Shown here: positions 10,050 to 20,794 of the stretch, piece after piece
Layout of the letters: every line of letters begins with the position of its first letter
Position numbering within the stretch: position 1 is the stretch's first letter
NCBI GenBank assembly: GCA_029641185.1
Contig: JAPWGK010000003.1
Coordinates: 1,240,001 to 1,304,000 of the forward strand
DNA: 64,000 nucleotides
Origin: Pseudofabraea citricarpa
Taxonomy: Eukaryota; Ascomycota; Leotiomycetes; Helotiales; Dermateaceae
Reading direction: 5' to 3'
Notes under the pieces: generated by a model
The model's database searches: none
What the model was told of the DNA's origin: nothing
Seen by the model: only the letters and a program-made list of their open reading frames with translations
Made by a program: the position numbers and the translations under genes

Positions 10050-12203
10050 CTTTATTGGTTATTCGCAACAAGCTTAGTGATTTCATATAATCCAGCTTAA
10101 TATAAGCTTACCTACCCAAGAAATAATGCGTACATAGTACAACCAAGAAGGTTATTTTGCTAGAATTTTTAGGTGGCTTGAAGCAAACAAGAATTCGGAA
10201 TTTTTCACTCATAATTCCTTGAACCATTTAGAACCTGTCACCAAATGATAGCCGACACCACATTCCACCTTATTGTTACGATACTGAGGGGATTTGGTAT
10301 TTTATCGGTTCCGGCTTCCTAAATTTCTCTCTTTCATACGTATGCGGTTTAATGGATAGAATTATCTGTGGTGAAGTTTGAAATGAGGGACAAGGTCGCT
10401 TAACTTGTTGGGCCGGTTTGTGTGTGTGGAAGAGGGGAGGAAAAACGCTTCTGTAACGATATGAAGGTGCTTATTGGATCTGATGTATTGACGCGTAGAA
10501 CTTTTGGGTTCTCAAACCTGTGGTGAGTGCTTCTTCAAGACTTCGAGACTTTGAGGTCGGATATCATGAGGTGTGGTTATATCGAGATCGAAAGGTTCTC
10601 TAAAAGCTTAGCATAGACTTCGCGTCTTGGGCGTGTTGCTCCGCGCTCGCCAGCATCCATCAGTTTCATCTCAACAGCATCAGTTGAAGCATTGTTTGCA
10701 CAATTGATCTTATTTCAACGACGGTTCCAACGCTTTAAGACTTGCGTTACTCGTTCCTTTTGGTGATCAGAGAAACATTGGGCTGGTACGGCCGTGAGAT
10801 TGCCGCGTCTCTCACCCTGTCTTCTGAGCAGTGTTGTAATACTGCTAGGGATGTGAATTGACTTCTCCAGTAGATGTTTTATCTTATACACGCGGTCCTC
10901 GATCCTTCTCGATACTCCGTAAAGCGATCGCCTTCTCTTTGCCCATACTGGCAGATGCTTCCTGGCCGAGTTGCTCTCTGCTTCACAAACAACTCACTTC
11001 CAACATGCCTTTCCCCTCCGAGCCAGAGCTCTACATTGTACATCGCAGGACATTCGAATAAGATGGGTTGTTTTTGGATTGGATTATACCACGGTTAAAA
11101 TGATATTCTGACTTGATCTTCGCAAGCATTCAAGATTCTTGATATGCTGTGGGGCACAGATTCCAATGGACCACGACTCCCTACTCCCAGTACCGGTGTC
11201 GATGCAGCATGAACGATTTGATATATCGATAGCTATCACGATACAGAGGCATATCACAACCATGGATTGTAGGAGTGGGTGGTATGCGGCGTTTGGCTGG
11301 CATGCACAGAAATCTCGACGCGACCGGAGAGCCTCATACTTTGTACTTCGTTGCTAAGATCTGCGGTGGTGGTTATGAAAGTCAAGGCTGCTCCTCAATG
11401 ATGATTAATGAATTGACCAGGAGCGGAAGTTGACCTTAATTGGTTCATCCAAGAGTTGGGTTTTGCAAAATTAAGCTTATTTTATTTGTTTCCTCAAGCA
11501 CGCCAGGACTCGTAACGAACACGCAAGACGAATTCTACCTCGAGGTAGCCATGGGATACAAATCAGAGTTCGGGCCAAGCATCCTTCCAACCCCCAAGTA
11601 TATCCTCATTCTGATCACACCAATAATGCATCCCGGCACACTCCACACGACGGAAAGCAGATCCACATGTGTGTACCGGAGTGAGCGAGCGGGTTGGCAA
11701 CTTGGCAACTTGGCATGCGCCAGGTCTTCTTATCGCTTCCATTGCGCGGCCGCACTTGTGCTAATATTTCTGATCCTTGGAGAGCCTCTGTCAGCTTCCT
11801 GATGTAGCTACCGTCCTGTACGCTTTGTTCTGCCCAACTCCACAATGCGGCATATGGCTAGAATGGCCACCCCGCAGTTGAGTGCGAACCATGGTGGCAG
11901 GGCTTTTGACGATCGCCAAGTGGACCGAAGGAAGATAAGCTAAGGGTACCTGACAGAGATACTTTCCGCCATTACAGATTGCAATCATCAATTCGCGCAT
12001 CTATCTCGCCCTTGGGCAACGGAAAGAGACCGGCGCCGGTGTCTCTTGCGACTTCATAAGGGCTCTGACTTCTTTGTTCCAGTTCACTCTTTCATCTCTC
12101 GGTCCGTCTCTCGTTGTTCTCAGTCTCTGGAACCAAGGTCTTGGTGTTGTCTTGCAGTCCGACTTAATTGCCAGCCAGCCAGACAGTATTCTCGACAATC
12201 AAG
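10050..12203. other. intergenic, no supported gene
   Basis: More than 2 kb without a convincing coding region on either strand. The open frames lack motifs and codon character. The stretch before 12204 is the likely promoter of the gamma-glutamyltranspeptidase gene. Confidence 0.5.
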
Positions 12204-14011
12204 ATGCTGTTCAAGTACATCACGCCGGTGGTTGGTGCTCTTGCGAGTGTAGCCTCAGCTGTTCCATTCTACACCGCGAGCAATTCGACTACCGAAGCAG
12301 GGAAATTGGGTGCTGTCGCATCGGAAAGCTCAGTATGCTCGCAGATTGGCATCGATACCTTGAAAGAGGGCGGGAACGCGGCAGATGCAGTATGTTTATG
12401 AAATAACTAGATTAATGATTCTTTGCTAACAACATTAGATAATTGCGACTCAGATTTGTGTGGGCGTAATTGGCATGTACCATTCTGGTATTGGCGGTGG
12501 CGGATTCATGCTCGTTCGATCGAAAAACGGCTCATACGAATTTATCGACTTCCGAGAGACTGCACCAGCTGCTGCCTTCCAGAGCATGTACGTCAACAAC
12601 ACCGATGCTTCTTTATACGGCGGTTTGGCACCTGGCACACCTGGAGAATTGAGGGGTTTGGAGTATCTGCATAAGAACTATGCTTCTCTGCCGTGGAAGC
12701 ATCTTTTCCAGCCATCGATCAAAGTTGCCAGGGAGGGATTCGTTGTCACGGAGGATCTCGTCAAATACATGGGTAGCAGCACTTTCATGGTGACTGATTC
12801 AACTTGGGCAATTGACTTTGCACCAAATGGAACTAGACTTGGCCTTGGTGATATCATGACGAGAAAGCGATATGCTGATACGCTTGAGATCATCGCCGAG
12901 GAGGGCCCTGATGCTTACTACACCGGTGCAATTGCAAATGCTACTATTGTTGCGTTGCAAAAGTCAGGCGGCTCAATGTCACTTTCCGACCTTGCCAACT
13001 ACACCATTGAGGTTAGAGAGCCATCCAATGCCACTTATCGTGGTTATAAAATCAGCACTGGCACTGCACCTTCCAGCGGAGCCGTTGTGTTGAGCGTTCT
13101 GAAGACAATAGAGGGTTACGACATGGCAACACCATCAGCAATCAACTCATCGACCCATTACCTAGATGAGGCTATGCGATTCGGCTATGGACAAAGAACA
13201 CTACTTGGTGACCCAGCTTTCCAGACAAACTTGACTGAATACCAAAAGAGGATGTATTCTGACGAGTCAGCCGCTGAAGTTCGCAGCTTGATCTCTGATA
13301 CCTCCACTTTCAATAATTCATACTACAACCCATCTAGTTACGGCATTCTTACCGATAGTGGAACTTCTGCTTCTGTAGCTGCTGATAAGAGCGGTCTCAC
13401 GATTGCTCTCACAAGTACTATCAATACCATATTTGGTAGCAGATTAATGGTTCCTGAGACTGGTGTCATCATGAATAACGAGATGAATGGTAAGACCTCA
13501 GACCCTACTCTTTTACAGCATACTCACTGTTTTCCCAGACTTCAGCATCCCGAACACGGTCAACGCCTTCGGATACAGCCCAAGTCCAGCCAATTTCATT
13601 GAGCCATTCAAACGCCCTCTTTCCTCGATCTCGCCAACCATTGTCGAGTACCCCAACGGAACGATGTACATTTCTCACGCTTCCGCTGGTGGTTCTCGTA
13701 TCATTACCGAGGTCATTCAACATTTATGGCATGTTTTGGACCAGAACATGACCTCAGCTGAAGCTCTAGCCCAACCCCGTATGCACGATCAACTGTCGCC
13801 AAATACGGTATCGTTCGAGTATGCTAGTGATACCTATGGCATCGAAGGTTATAGTAACGCCACTACTTCTTACATGAAAAGCCTCGGTGCCAATGTTGCC
13901 TTTGTTGCTGTTGGTTCTACCACTGCTCAGGGACTGAGACTCTTACCAAATGGCACTTTTGAGGCTGCTGGTGAGCCAAGACAGCTGAACAGTGGTGGTT
14001 TTGTCGTATAA
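12204..14011 (+). CDS. gamma-glutamyltranspeptidase, secreted
   Basis: N-terminal nucleophile hydrolase that cleaves or transfers the gamma-glutamyl group of glutathione and conjugates. Three exons: 12204-12389, 12439-13489, 13539-14011; both introns are 49 nt and in phase. Predicted protein 569 aa. The N-terminus is a signal peptide (MLFKYITPVVGALASVASA). Family landmarks are GGNAADA, GIGGGGFMLV, the RETAP segment and LAPGTPGELRG. The autoprocessing site should be the Thr of the GTS motif, about residue 371, followed by TSTINTIFGSR and NNEMNDFS. The C-terminus carries QPRMHDQL and LNSGGFVV. Many N-x-S/T sequons fit a secreted or vacuolar glycoprotein. The residue after GTS is Ala where many relatives have His; the effect is unknown. 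Length is normal. Confidence 0.93.
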
Positions 14012-15112
14012 GCTAGGTAGCACGTAATAATAATGTATTCTTGGTTCTGATCAATGCTTTCCTTTTCCTTTTTCTTTCTTTCTCCCACATAACTTCAGTG
14101 GTCATTAGCTCCATTCAAGTCAGTATTGGGCAACGGGCCATTCAGCTTGCAAGAGCTGAAGTACTGCATGGATTCCATCCAGTGCAACCAAACTTCTTCT
14201 AGTGGATCGTCCTGGAAAGTTGACCAGAGCGGAATGATTACTTACCGAGACAGACAGAAGGCGGAATCATTACTTCTTAGTCACGTGAATCGCCTCAAAA
14301 TGCACACGTCCGTACCTACCTATTCGACATCCAATCTGCCAGAAGAGAAATTGCCTCTTGAATATTTTCATTTGGTGCATCTAGTAGAAGCCGTGGAAGA
14401 CCCTCATCAAGTGCCCAGCATGGATTCAACTGCATTGCAACTGTGCTGTCCATGTTCAAGTTTTCACCTCCCATCTCTTTTTTCTATGGGCTATGAAAAA
14501 TAGGAAGTCAGCAATCGAAGGATAAAACATGGGTCGAATTATGAATCTCCTTCGTGACTCTATTCTCCGCCTGATAGTTGTGGATTTGCATGTTAATTGC
14601 CAGTGGTAATTCAACCATCTTCTCCTGCAATCTCTGAGCTCGCTTAAAATTATGCAAGCTAGCATTTGGGCATAGAAAGCTCTCAATTCACCGGCTTGCA
14701 TTTTTAGCCTTGTTTTTGTCAGCAAACTTTGCTACTTGTCTTGTTCTGGTTACTCGGACAGCAATTCCGGCTGTTGCGGTATTGGGTTGCGAGCCTGCTG
14801 CGTCTCCAACGAAGAAACTGGAACCAAAGAATCACAGCCATAAATTCGCTATCGTCTCGAGGAGGGTTGAGAACATGATGCTAGTCAAGTCTTGAGAAGC
14901 TATTGCGAGATATTCAACCAGCCAATTGATTCTGGTGACTCGTCTTCACCTGTGTGCGCTCACCACTTGGCCATGACGTGATTCTATCTACAGCGCAACA
15001 AAACGAAGAGGTAAGATTTCACTTTGCAATAATTCCTAATATTCCTACCCAAGCATATAAGTAAATTGATCACCACTGACTTCCTCCAGATCAACAATAT
15101 GAAATAATGAAA
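14012..15112. other. intergenic, no supported gene
   Basis: 3' flank of the gamma-glutamyltranspeptidase gene (CT-rich tract near 14055-14090) and of the convergent minus-strand gene. No coding region is supported. A TCACGTGA palindrome lies at 14281-14288. Confidence 0.5.
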
Positions 15113-16799
15113 TCATCCCGTGCAGGTCTCTGCAATCTTCTCCAGTGGCCTAACAATACGGGAATATACCTGAAGAACAAATTCCGTGTTCTTCCAGTTC
15201 AGTGGTTCTTCCCACCCAAAAAGACAATTCCGGATTACGGAATACATCTCCATGTTCTCCTCCTCGACATACCATAACCAGTCTTTTGCTGTCATGAAAT
15301 CCGTATCTTTAGTCACCTGGCCTTCATGCAAGTGGGATTTGCGGAAAAACTGATCCTCAATTGGCGAATCAAACCATAACTCCAGAAGTAGGATGCCAAG
15401 TGCGATCATGTCGTTCTCGACGGAACGATGAACTTCTTCTCGTGGCAATGTGCTTTGTGAAGGCCTCGCAACAGTTCTGGAGGTAGTTGGAAACTCACGG
15501 GTAATGAAAGGCTCCTTCGAAAGCAGTTGAGATCCATGAAAGTAAAAGAAAATGTTCTCTTTGGAAAATTTTGAAGTGCACCATGCTGTTCTCTGTAATT
15601 GCACTATAGAGCTTCCAACGTGAAGTCCTATTGTCATTCGATCCTTTTGACTCAGTCGAATTTCAGCCCTGCCAATCCCGTCTGCAAGTATGCTCCCGAG
15701 GCTCACCATTGTTGATGAAGCGTCAACGTTCTTCTTGCTGACACGCTGGAGACGGTGATATTCATTGCCACGTTTGAGTAAGCCAGGATGTGATCTGGGT
15801 CCGGAAAAGCGATCTCGTGTCATGTCCACGCAAAGATTCTTTATCTTGCTTTTGTTCAATATCTTGGAGGGTAACCTGGAGTCGGCTACATCTTGAAAGG
15901 TAGGTCGTGTTGGATAGTGATCCAAAAACAGGGGCGTGGCAGCAGGGAAAAAAAAAAGGCTCGACACAAATTCCTGTCTTAGCACCTCCCCACCAGAGTG
16001 CAATTCAATGACAATGTTGAATACCGGTTCCTGGGGGCTGTCTCGACGACTCTCTAACTGTAGACTGACGTTGTGTTTTTTTACACAATCGCGATTCCAT
16101 CCTGATTGGAGTGCAGCATAAAGGCCTGATGCATATCCTCTTATGCGCTGTAAGTGAAAGGCCGCTTTGGTGTGTTGCTCGTAATTTCTTGTGTGCCAAG
16201 CGTGCTTCCTTTTCATGGCAACGTCGACTAACAAGTTGAGTTGCTCATTGACATCTTTGAGGGCGTCGAGGGTTTGGGAGCATGTTCGAGATATGCTGAA
16301 GTAGATACGATTCAAATGGTATTGCCATCCTCTATTTCCGCCTTTCAGCCAATAGATCTAGGTCAGAATTCTTAGTGATCAAGTCTTCAGCACTTAGGGA
16401 ATATACACTTACCTCGCCATCTTCTATAGATAAAGCTTTATTCAGGTCTTTTACGAGATCTTGCATATTTCCAACCATGTCCAAAAAGGTATCATTCGCT
16501 GAACCAAGATTTCCTGCTACGGCTTGAGCAAGATCTTGTCTGCGCCATTCTGAATCCCTTGGATGGTCCAATAAGTTCTTGATGTCTTGGCGAGAAATGT
16601 CGGCCTCACAAAGAACACGCTCAACGATCAGCTCGAAGATTTTTCGAGTGTTTTTGACAGACTTGAGGAACTTGGCAAGATCCTTATCGAAGTCCCGCCA
16701 TCTCAGCACGACGTGGTATACTTTCCTATAATCCTCAATCCCGGACACCGTTAACGAAAGCCCTCCCAGCAGCACGCCTAAAACTTCGAGGCCCGACAT
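15113..16799 (-). CDS. DUF7580-like protein with HeLo-like helical N-terminus
   Basis: Two exons on the minus strand: 16413-16799 and 15113-16357, separated by a 55-nt intron with a GTAAGT donor. Joining them gives 543 aa. The N-terminus (MSGLEVLGVLLGGLSLTVSG) is the hydrophobic start seen in fungal HeLo-like and NLR-associated helical domains. It is followed by long amphipathic helices to about residue 230. The C-terminal part resembles DUF7580, which looks like a degenerate protein-kinase fold: an ENDMIALGILLLELWF segment matches kinase subdomain IX, but I see no clear catalytic Asp or glycine loop. Such proteins are common and rapidly evolving in filamentous fungi, and many are thought to act in incompatibility or immune signalling; that role is inference here. 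It is divergently arranged with the C2H2 gene at 17843. Function unknown. Confidence 0.75.
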
Positions 16800-17842
16800 T
16801 GGCGCAATGATGAATTTGGAGATGAGATTATTGGCTCTTACCACCACGATCCAGGAACCATATGCTCAGCACTCTTTGTTTGTTACGTTAGTTTCGTAAA
16901 CAAAGATGGCTTATGACGTGGTATGTTTTGATCGCAGCCATGTCTCGGCAGGAACTAAGAATCGTGGCATAGATACCAGCATATACACATGTAATACACC
17001 ATCGGCTTCTGGCATGCATGTTCAGAAACCCTTTGATCAACATATGACTGGCAAAGTTCATAGAATCGGTTGCATCACGTGGGTCCGCCGTTTGTTCGTT
17101 GGCTTTCTTCCTTGCTCGGTCATTCTCTTTCACTGTCCTTCTTTCTCAGTTTGAGTTTTGGGTCCTCAGAAAGATTTCATCACATCCCTCATTTCCTCTC
17201 GTCTTCTTCTCCAAGACGCAGTGCCTCATCTCCGGCTCGCATCCTTGTCTCAAGATCCCGGGATTGCATCTCTTCACTTCTTCATCTAAGATCCCGGATC
17301 ACCTGTATCCCTCTGTGTGCCTTTGCCCTGCCTTCCTCCAACCTTTCCCGAGACACTATTCCGCATCTACTCAGCTTCGCCCAGTCATCTCAACCTGCCG
17401 ACCATCTCTGCTGTTCTTGGCCAATTATTCTGTTTGCATCCTGGTTTTGTGCCCGGTCGCTCAACTCCATGCCCCCGTCTCCCTGCGCCTCATTTTTTGT
17501 TTCCTCGGCAGCCTCAATGCTCGTGGTAATCGAATTGCTTGCAAAAGTTCCACTGACGAAAATTTAAGTGAAATCCCCGATTCATCTTGACAAACTGGAA
17601 GGGTTGAAGACCGGCGAGTGTTGAACAGTGAAAGAATAAGGTGTCTTTGTCATAAGTCATTTTTGTCAGCAACGCCGTTTGCCTCAGCCTTCCATCATAC
17701 GTCACATCTTTACGATTGGTGCCTTGAGCAGCGTCTTGACCCTGACTAACTCGGTTGACCTCTTCATAAATTACAAAGATCTTGTCAACAGAGCACACGG
17801 ATTTGTGGCTACTCGAATCTCAATGCTAATGCTTTGTTCAAC
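16800..17842. promoter_or_regulatory. divergent intergenic region between DUF7580-like and C2H2 genes
   Basis: About 1 kb shared upstream region. It holds a TCACGTGG element near 17075 and a very pyrimidine-rich plus-strand stretch at 17100-17540, as in fungal promoters and leaders. Long open frames inside that stretch encode Ser/Leu/Phe-rich nonsense and are not genes. Confidence 0.4.
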
Positions 17843-19715
17843 ATGTGGGCCCTAGAGGAAATGATCGTAAAGGGAATGTTAGATAAATCAAATCACAACA
17901 AGAAAGATGGCGACAAAAGAACAGCCACCACCAAGGATGGAGAGCCAATCCGGAATAAATTTGGTGAACAAAGAGGGGCTTCGTTATTTAAACGGTCACT
18001 GGAGAACCATCAACACCAATCCAGCAGATTACAATCCAGCATATCACCATCACCTGACGAGTTGATGACTTTCTTTAAAAAAATGCTTCCAGGAAGATAT
18101 TTGCCACTCAAAGAGCTGCTTTCCACGCAGTGTGGAAAGTGCTTGGTTCTTTTCCAAAACGTTCGATGTCTCCTAGAAGGAATCGAAGATTCTGATAAAT
18201 TGGCCGTGGAATATCACAAGGAGGAAAGTCTCAAGGTACTCGAGGAAGCATACCTCGAGTTTCAGGCTTGGCGTGCAAAAGTTGGCGCTTTGGAAGGGGA
18301 ACACTTGTATACTTCGATAGACTTTCGGCTAAGAGAGGTGAAGATGGAAACACGTCAATCTGTCTCAGATACTCTTAGGAGTCTGGAAGATGATCTTAAT
18401 GAAGGTAAGCTATCCATCCCAACTAATGAGCATCACATCTAACAATGCAAAGCTCAGGCGATGATTTCCGAGAGGTCAGAGAACAAGACGGACTCCTTTT
18501 CCTTTTCAGACATTGAACTCCCACCAAACTTTGAATTTCCGCCAAGCTTCCACTTCCAGTCAGACATCGACGTCCCGTCAGACATCGACTCCTCGTCCGA
18601 AAGTGACCCATTCTCAGAAATTGACTTTGACAACTGGTTCAAAAATCATATGCAAGGCAAAACAATGTTACGAAGCAATTTATCTTCAGCAAAGTCTTCT
18701 ACTGAATCATTGATGGAATCAGCGATACTGATCCTAGGTTTCGGTGATTCAATAACAAATGACTACTGGACAGTTAGATCACAAAGTCAAATTTCTCCGC
18801 AATCTGATATCGATTACGTTATCAAAAAGCATGGACAGTCTAAGGACTTCGAACCCTGGCTTGCAGACAGAATGGGAAGAGTGATCACTTGGCGAAGAGA
18901 ATATCTCGCATTTCGAGAGAAACAGGCTATGAAAACAACAAAAGAGTGGGATGAATATTTCGAGAATTTAGATAGACCATCAGAAGAAGAATTAGCGGCC
19001 TTGAGAGCAGCTATCAACCTAGATCAAGACAATTCTCGTTGCAGTGGAGGTACACCAACCGAGTTGACAGATTCAGAAACATCAGATGAGTCTACAGAAG
19101 TTGGAAACAGCGATGAAGAGACACTCAAGGTTCCATCTCCTCCAATTTGGGCATTTGAGGATATCAAGTTCGAGTACGGCAAGCCGTTCATGTGCCCATT
19201 CTGTTACACTGAACAGAATGTCAAAGACTTCAATCTATGGAAGTAAGTGACCACATTGAAATTTTGAGCACCACTTTGCTAACGTTTTACACAGGCGACA
19301 TGTTTTTAGGGATCTCAAAACCTACGTTTGCACATTCCAAGAATGCGATCTGCTGATGTTCTCTAGCAGAGATGAATGGTTCGATCATGAGATGACAGTT
19401 CACCGAGCGAAGTGGACTTGTTCAGACTGCCGAGACGAGTCTTTTCACTCGGAAGGATCATTCATAGACCACTTGAAATATGAGCACCGTATCACGGATT
19501 ACTCACATGTTGATAACTTGCTCCTCAAAGGTTCTAAGCCTTTCGAAAAAATTCCAGCTAACGCATGTCACTTATGCAACGACTGGGAGAAATTTGTTGA
19601 CGGTGGCAACCCGGATCCAGGATCTGGCACACCCCATGAATTCAAAAAACATCTCGCCAGACATATGGAGGAGTTGGCTTTGTTTGCGCTTCCATCCGAA
19701 TACCATGTTGGTTAA
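17843..19715 (+). CDS. fungal C2H2-type zinc-finger protein
   Basis: Three exons: 17843-18404, 18453-19242, 19295-19715; introns of 48 and 52 nt keep the frame. Protein 590 aa. The first 190 residues are mostly helical, with a segment (LFQNVRCLLEGIED) like the N-terminal helical region of related fungal proteins. The centre is acidic and Ser-rich. The C-terminus is a zinc-finger array: CPFCYTEQNVKDFNLWKRHV with RDLKTYVC, then a C-x4-C...H-x4-H finger (VCTFQECDLLMF onward), a CSDC finger ending HLKYEH, and CHLC ending HLARHMEELALFALP. This block is typical of a large fungal family often fused to ankyrin or NACHT modules. Here it stands alone with a helical N-terminus. A nuclear or regulatory role is plausible. 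I used the first in-frame ATG; an upstream exon cannot be excluded. Confidence 0.82.
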
Positions 19716-20632
19716 AGAATTGCTAGTTCTCGAAATCATCAGGATAGTTGCTACTCAGTAACACTTCCAAGCTCCCATGCCTATATCAGATCGGCGACGC
19801 TATCTACCTTCTGATTCCAGTGTTCCTGTAGGAATTATATCCGATGGGAGAACATGAGTTCGTAGTTATTCACTTGCAAGTATTGGAACTTGCTGTTTTT
19901 TGGTACTTGAGAAAAGAAGAAAGAAGAAAAAAAGGGTTGTGCATGTTTTTTGGTGCTCGAGAAAAGAAGAAAATAAAAAAAAGGGGTTGTGCAATGCGTA
20001 ACAGTCTGTCAATGTTTTTGGTTCTTTAAATTTCCTTCTCAGGATGTCTCATGGTTGTCTTTGCTGTTTGTCTTCATCTTTGTTTTACTCACGACATACT
20101 TAGCTAGTTATTTAACAGTCATTACCGTCTTTTGAGAAAACCTGAGTTTGTGATACCGTCTCCTGCTTACTAACTTTAAACCCAGACTTTAGCTCATATT
20201 CAAACTCGCTGGAGATTTCAAATCGTCTCGCTTATGTGAATGATCTTGACACTTTGAGCAAGAACGCGTCTGCTATTTTAATATAATTGTGGAAGTGCTC
20301 AAAATAAATACTCCGATAACTAAGATAAGATTCATCGAGCTATTAATTCTATTACTTAGCAAGTGTCGGGAGAAATTCGAGCAAGGTGGCTTATAACTCG
20401 AGAATAAAGGCTTATGAAGAGCATTTCGTATATGCAGAACCTTACAAGGCAAACTTCCACGGTTTGAAAATTATTTGAACATGTAGACCCCATCTATAAT
20501 GCTTGTGCTCCCAAAACTGCTGAAATAAAAACATCCAAATTCAAAATACTGCCGTGGCGTGTTTCCTCTTCGCAACCAAAACCTCAATAGTTGCCAATTC
20601 ATTCATCGCCTCACCCCTCGGCAACCTCCGAT
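19716..20632. other. intergenic, no supported gene
   Basis: Contains a purine-rich partial direct repeat (two copies of a TTTTTTGG...GAAAAGAAGAAA...GGGTTGTGCA-type unit at about 19895-19995) in the 3' flank of the zinc-finger gene. The rest is AT-rich with no coding signal. Confidence 0.45.
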
Positions 20633-20794
20633 TCATTGATCATCATACGTAAAACACTCCCTGCAGTTGATCGTGTAGTGTTTACAGCTTGTGCACCAGA
20701 TTTTCTGATTCGAAATCTGCCCCGAACACGCACAGCAGGACCAACGCTGAAGGATGATATTTAGACGTGGAATTATCGTGGATTTTCTCTTCAT
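20633..20794 (-). CDS. putative 53-aa double Cys-pair (zinc-ribbon-like) protein
   Basis: Short frame with ATG at 20794. After a basic 15-residue start it contains W-x-C-C-x2-C, then W-C-x2-C-x-H and later C-x2-C, the spacing of small fungal zinc-ribbon-like proteins of the form W-x-C-x2-C...C-x2-C-x-H...C-x2-C. The cysteine spacing is unlikely to be chance. It could be an exon of a longer gene. No function can be given. Confidence 0.45.
   Translation of the reverse strand: MKRKSTIIPRLNIILQRWSCCACSGQISNQKIWCTSCKHYTINCRECFTYDDQ

Noticed and set aside
17099..17590. long plus-strand frames in the pyrimidine-rich region before the C2H2 gene
   Set aside because: Residue content is only Ser, Leu, Phe and Pro as expected from CT-rich leader DNA; no motif is seen.
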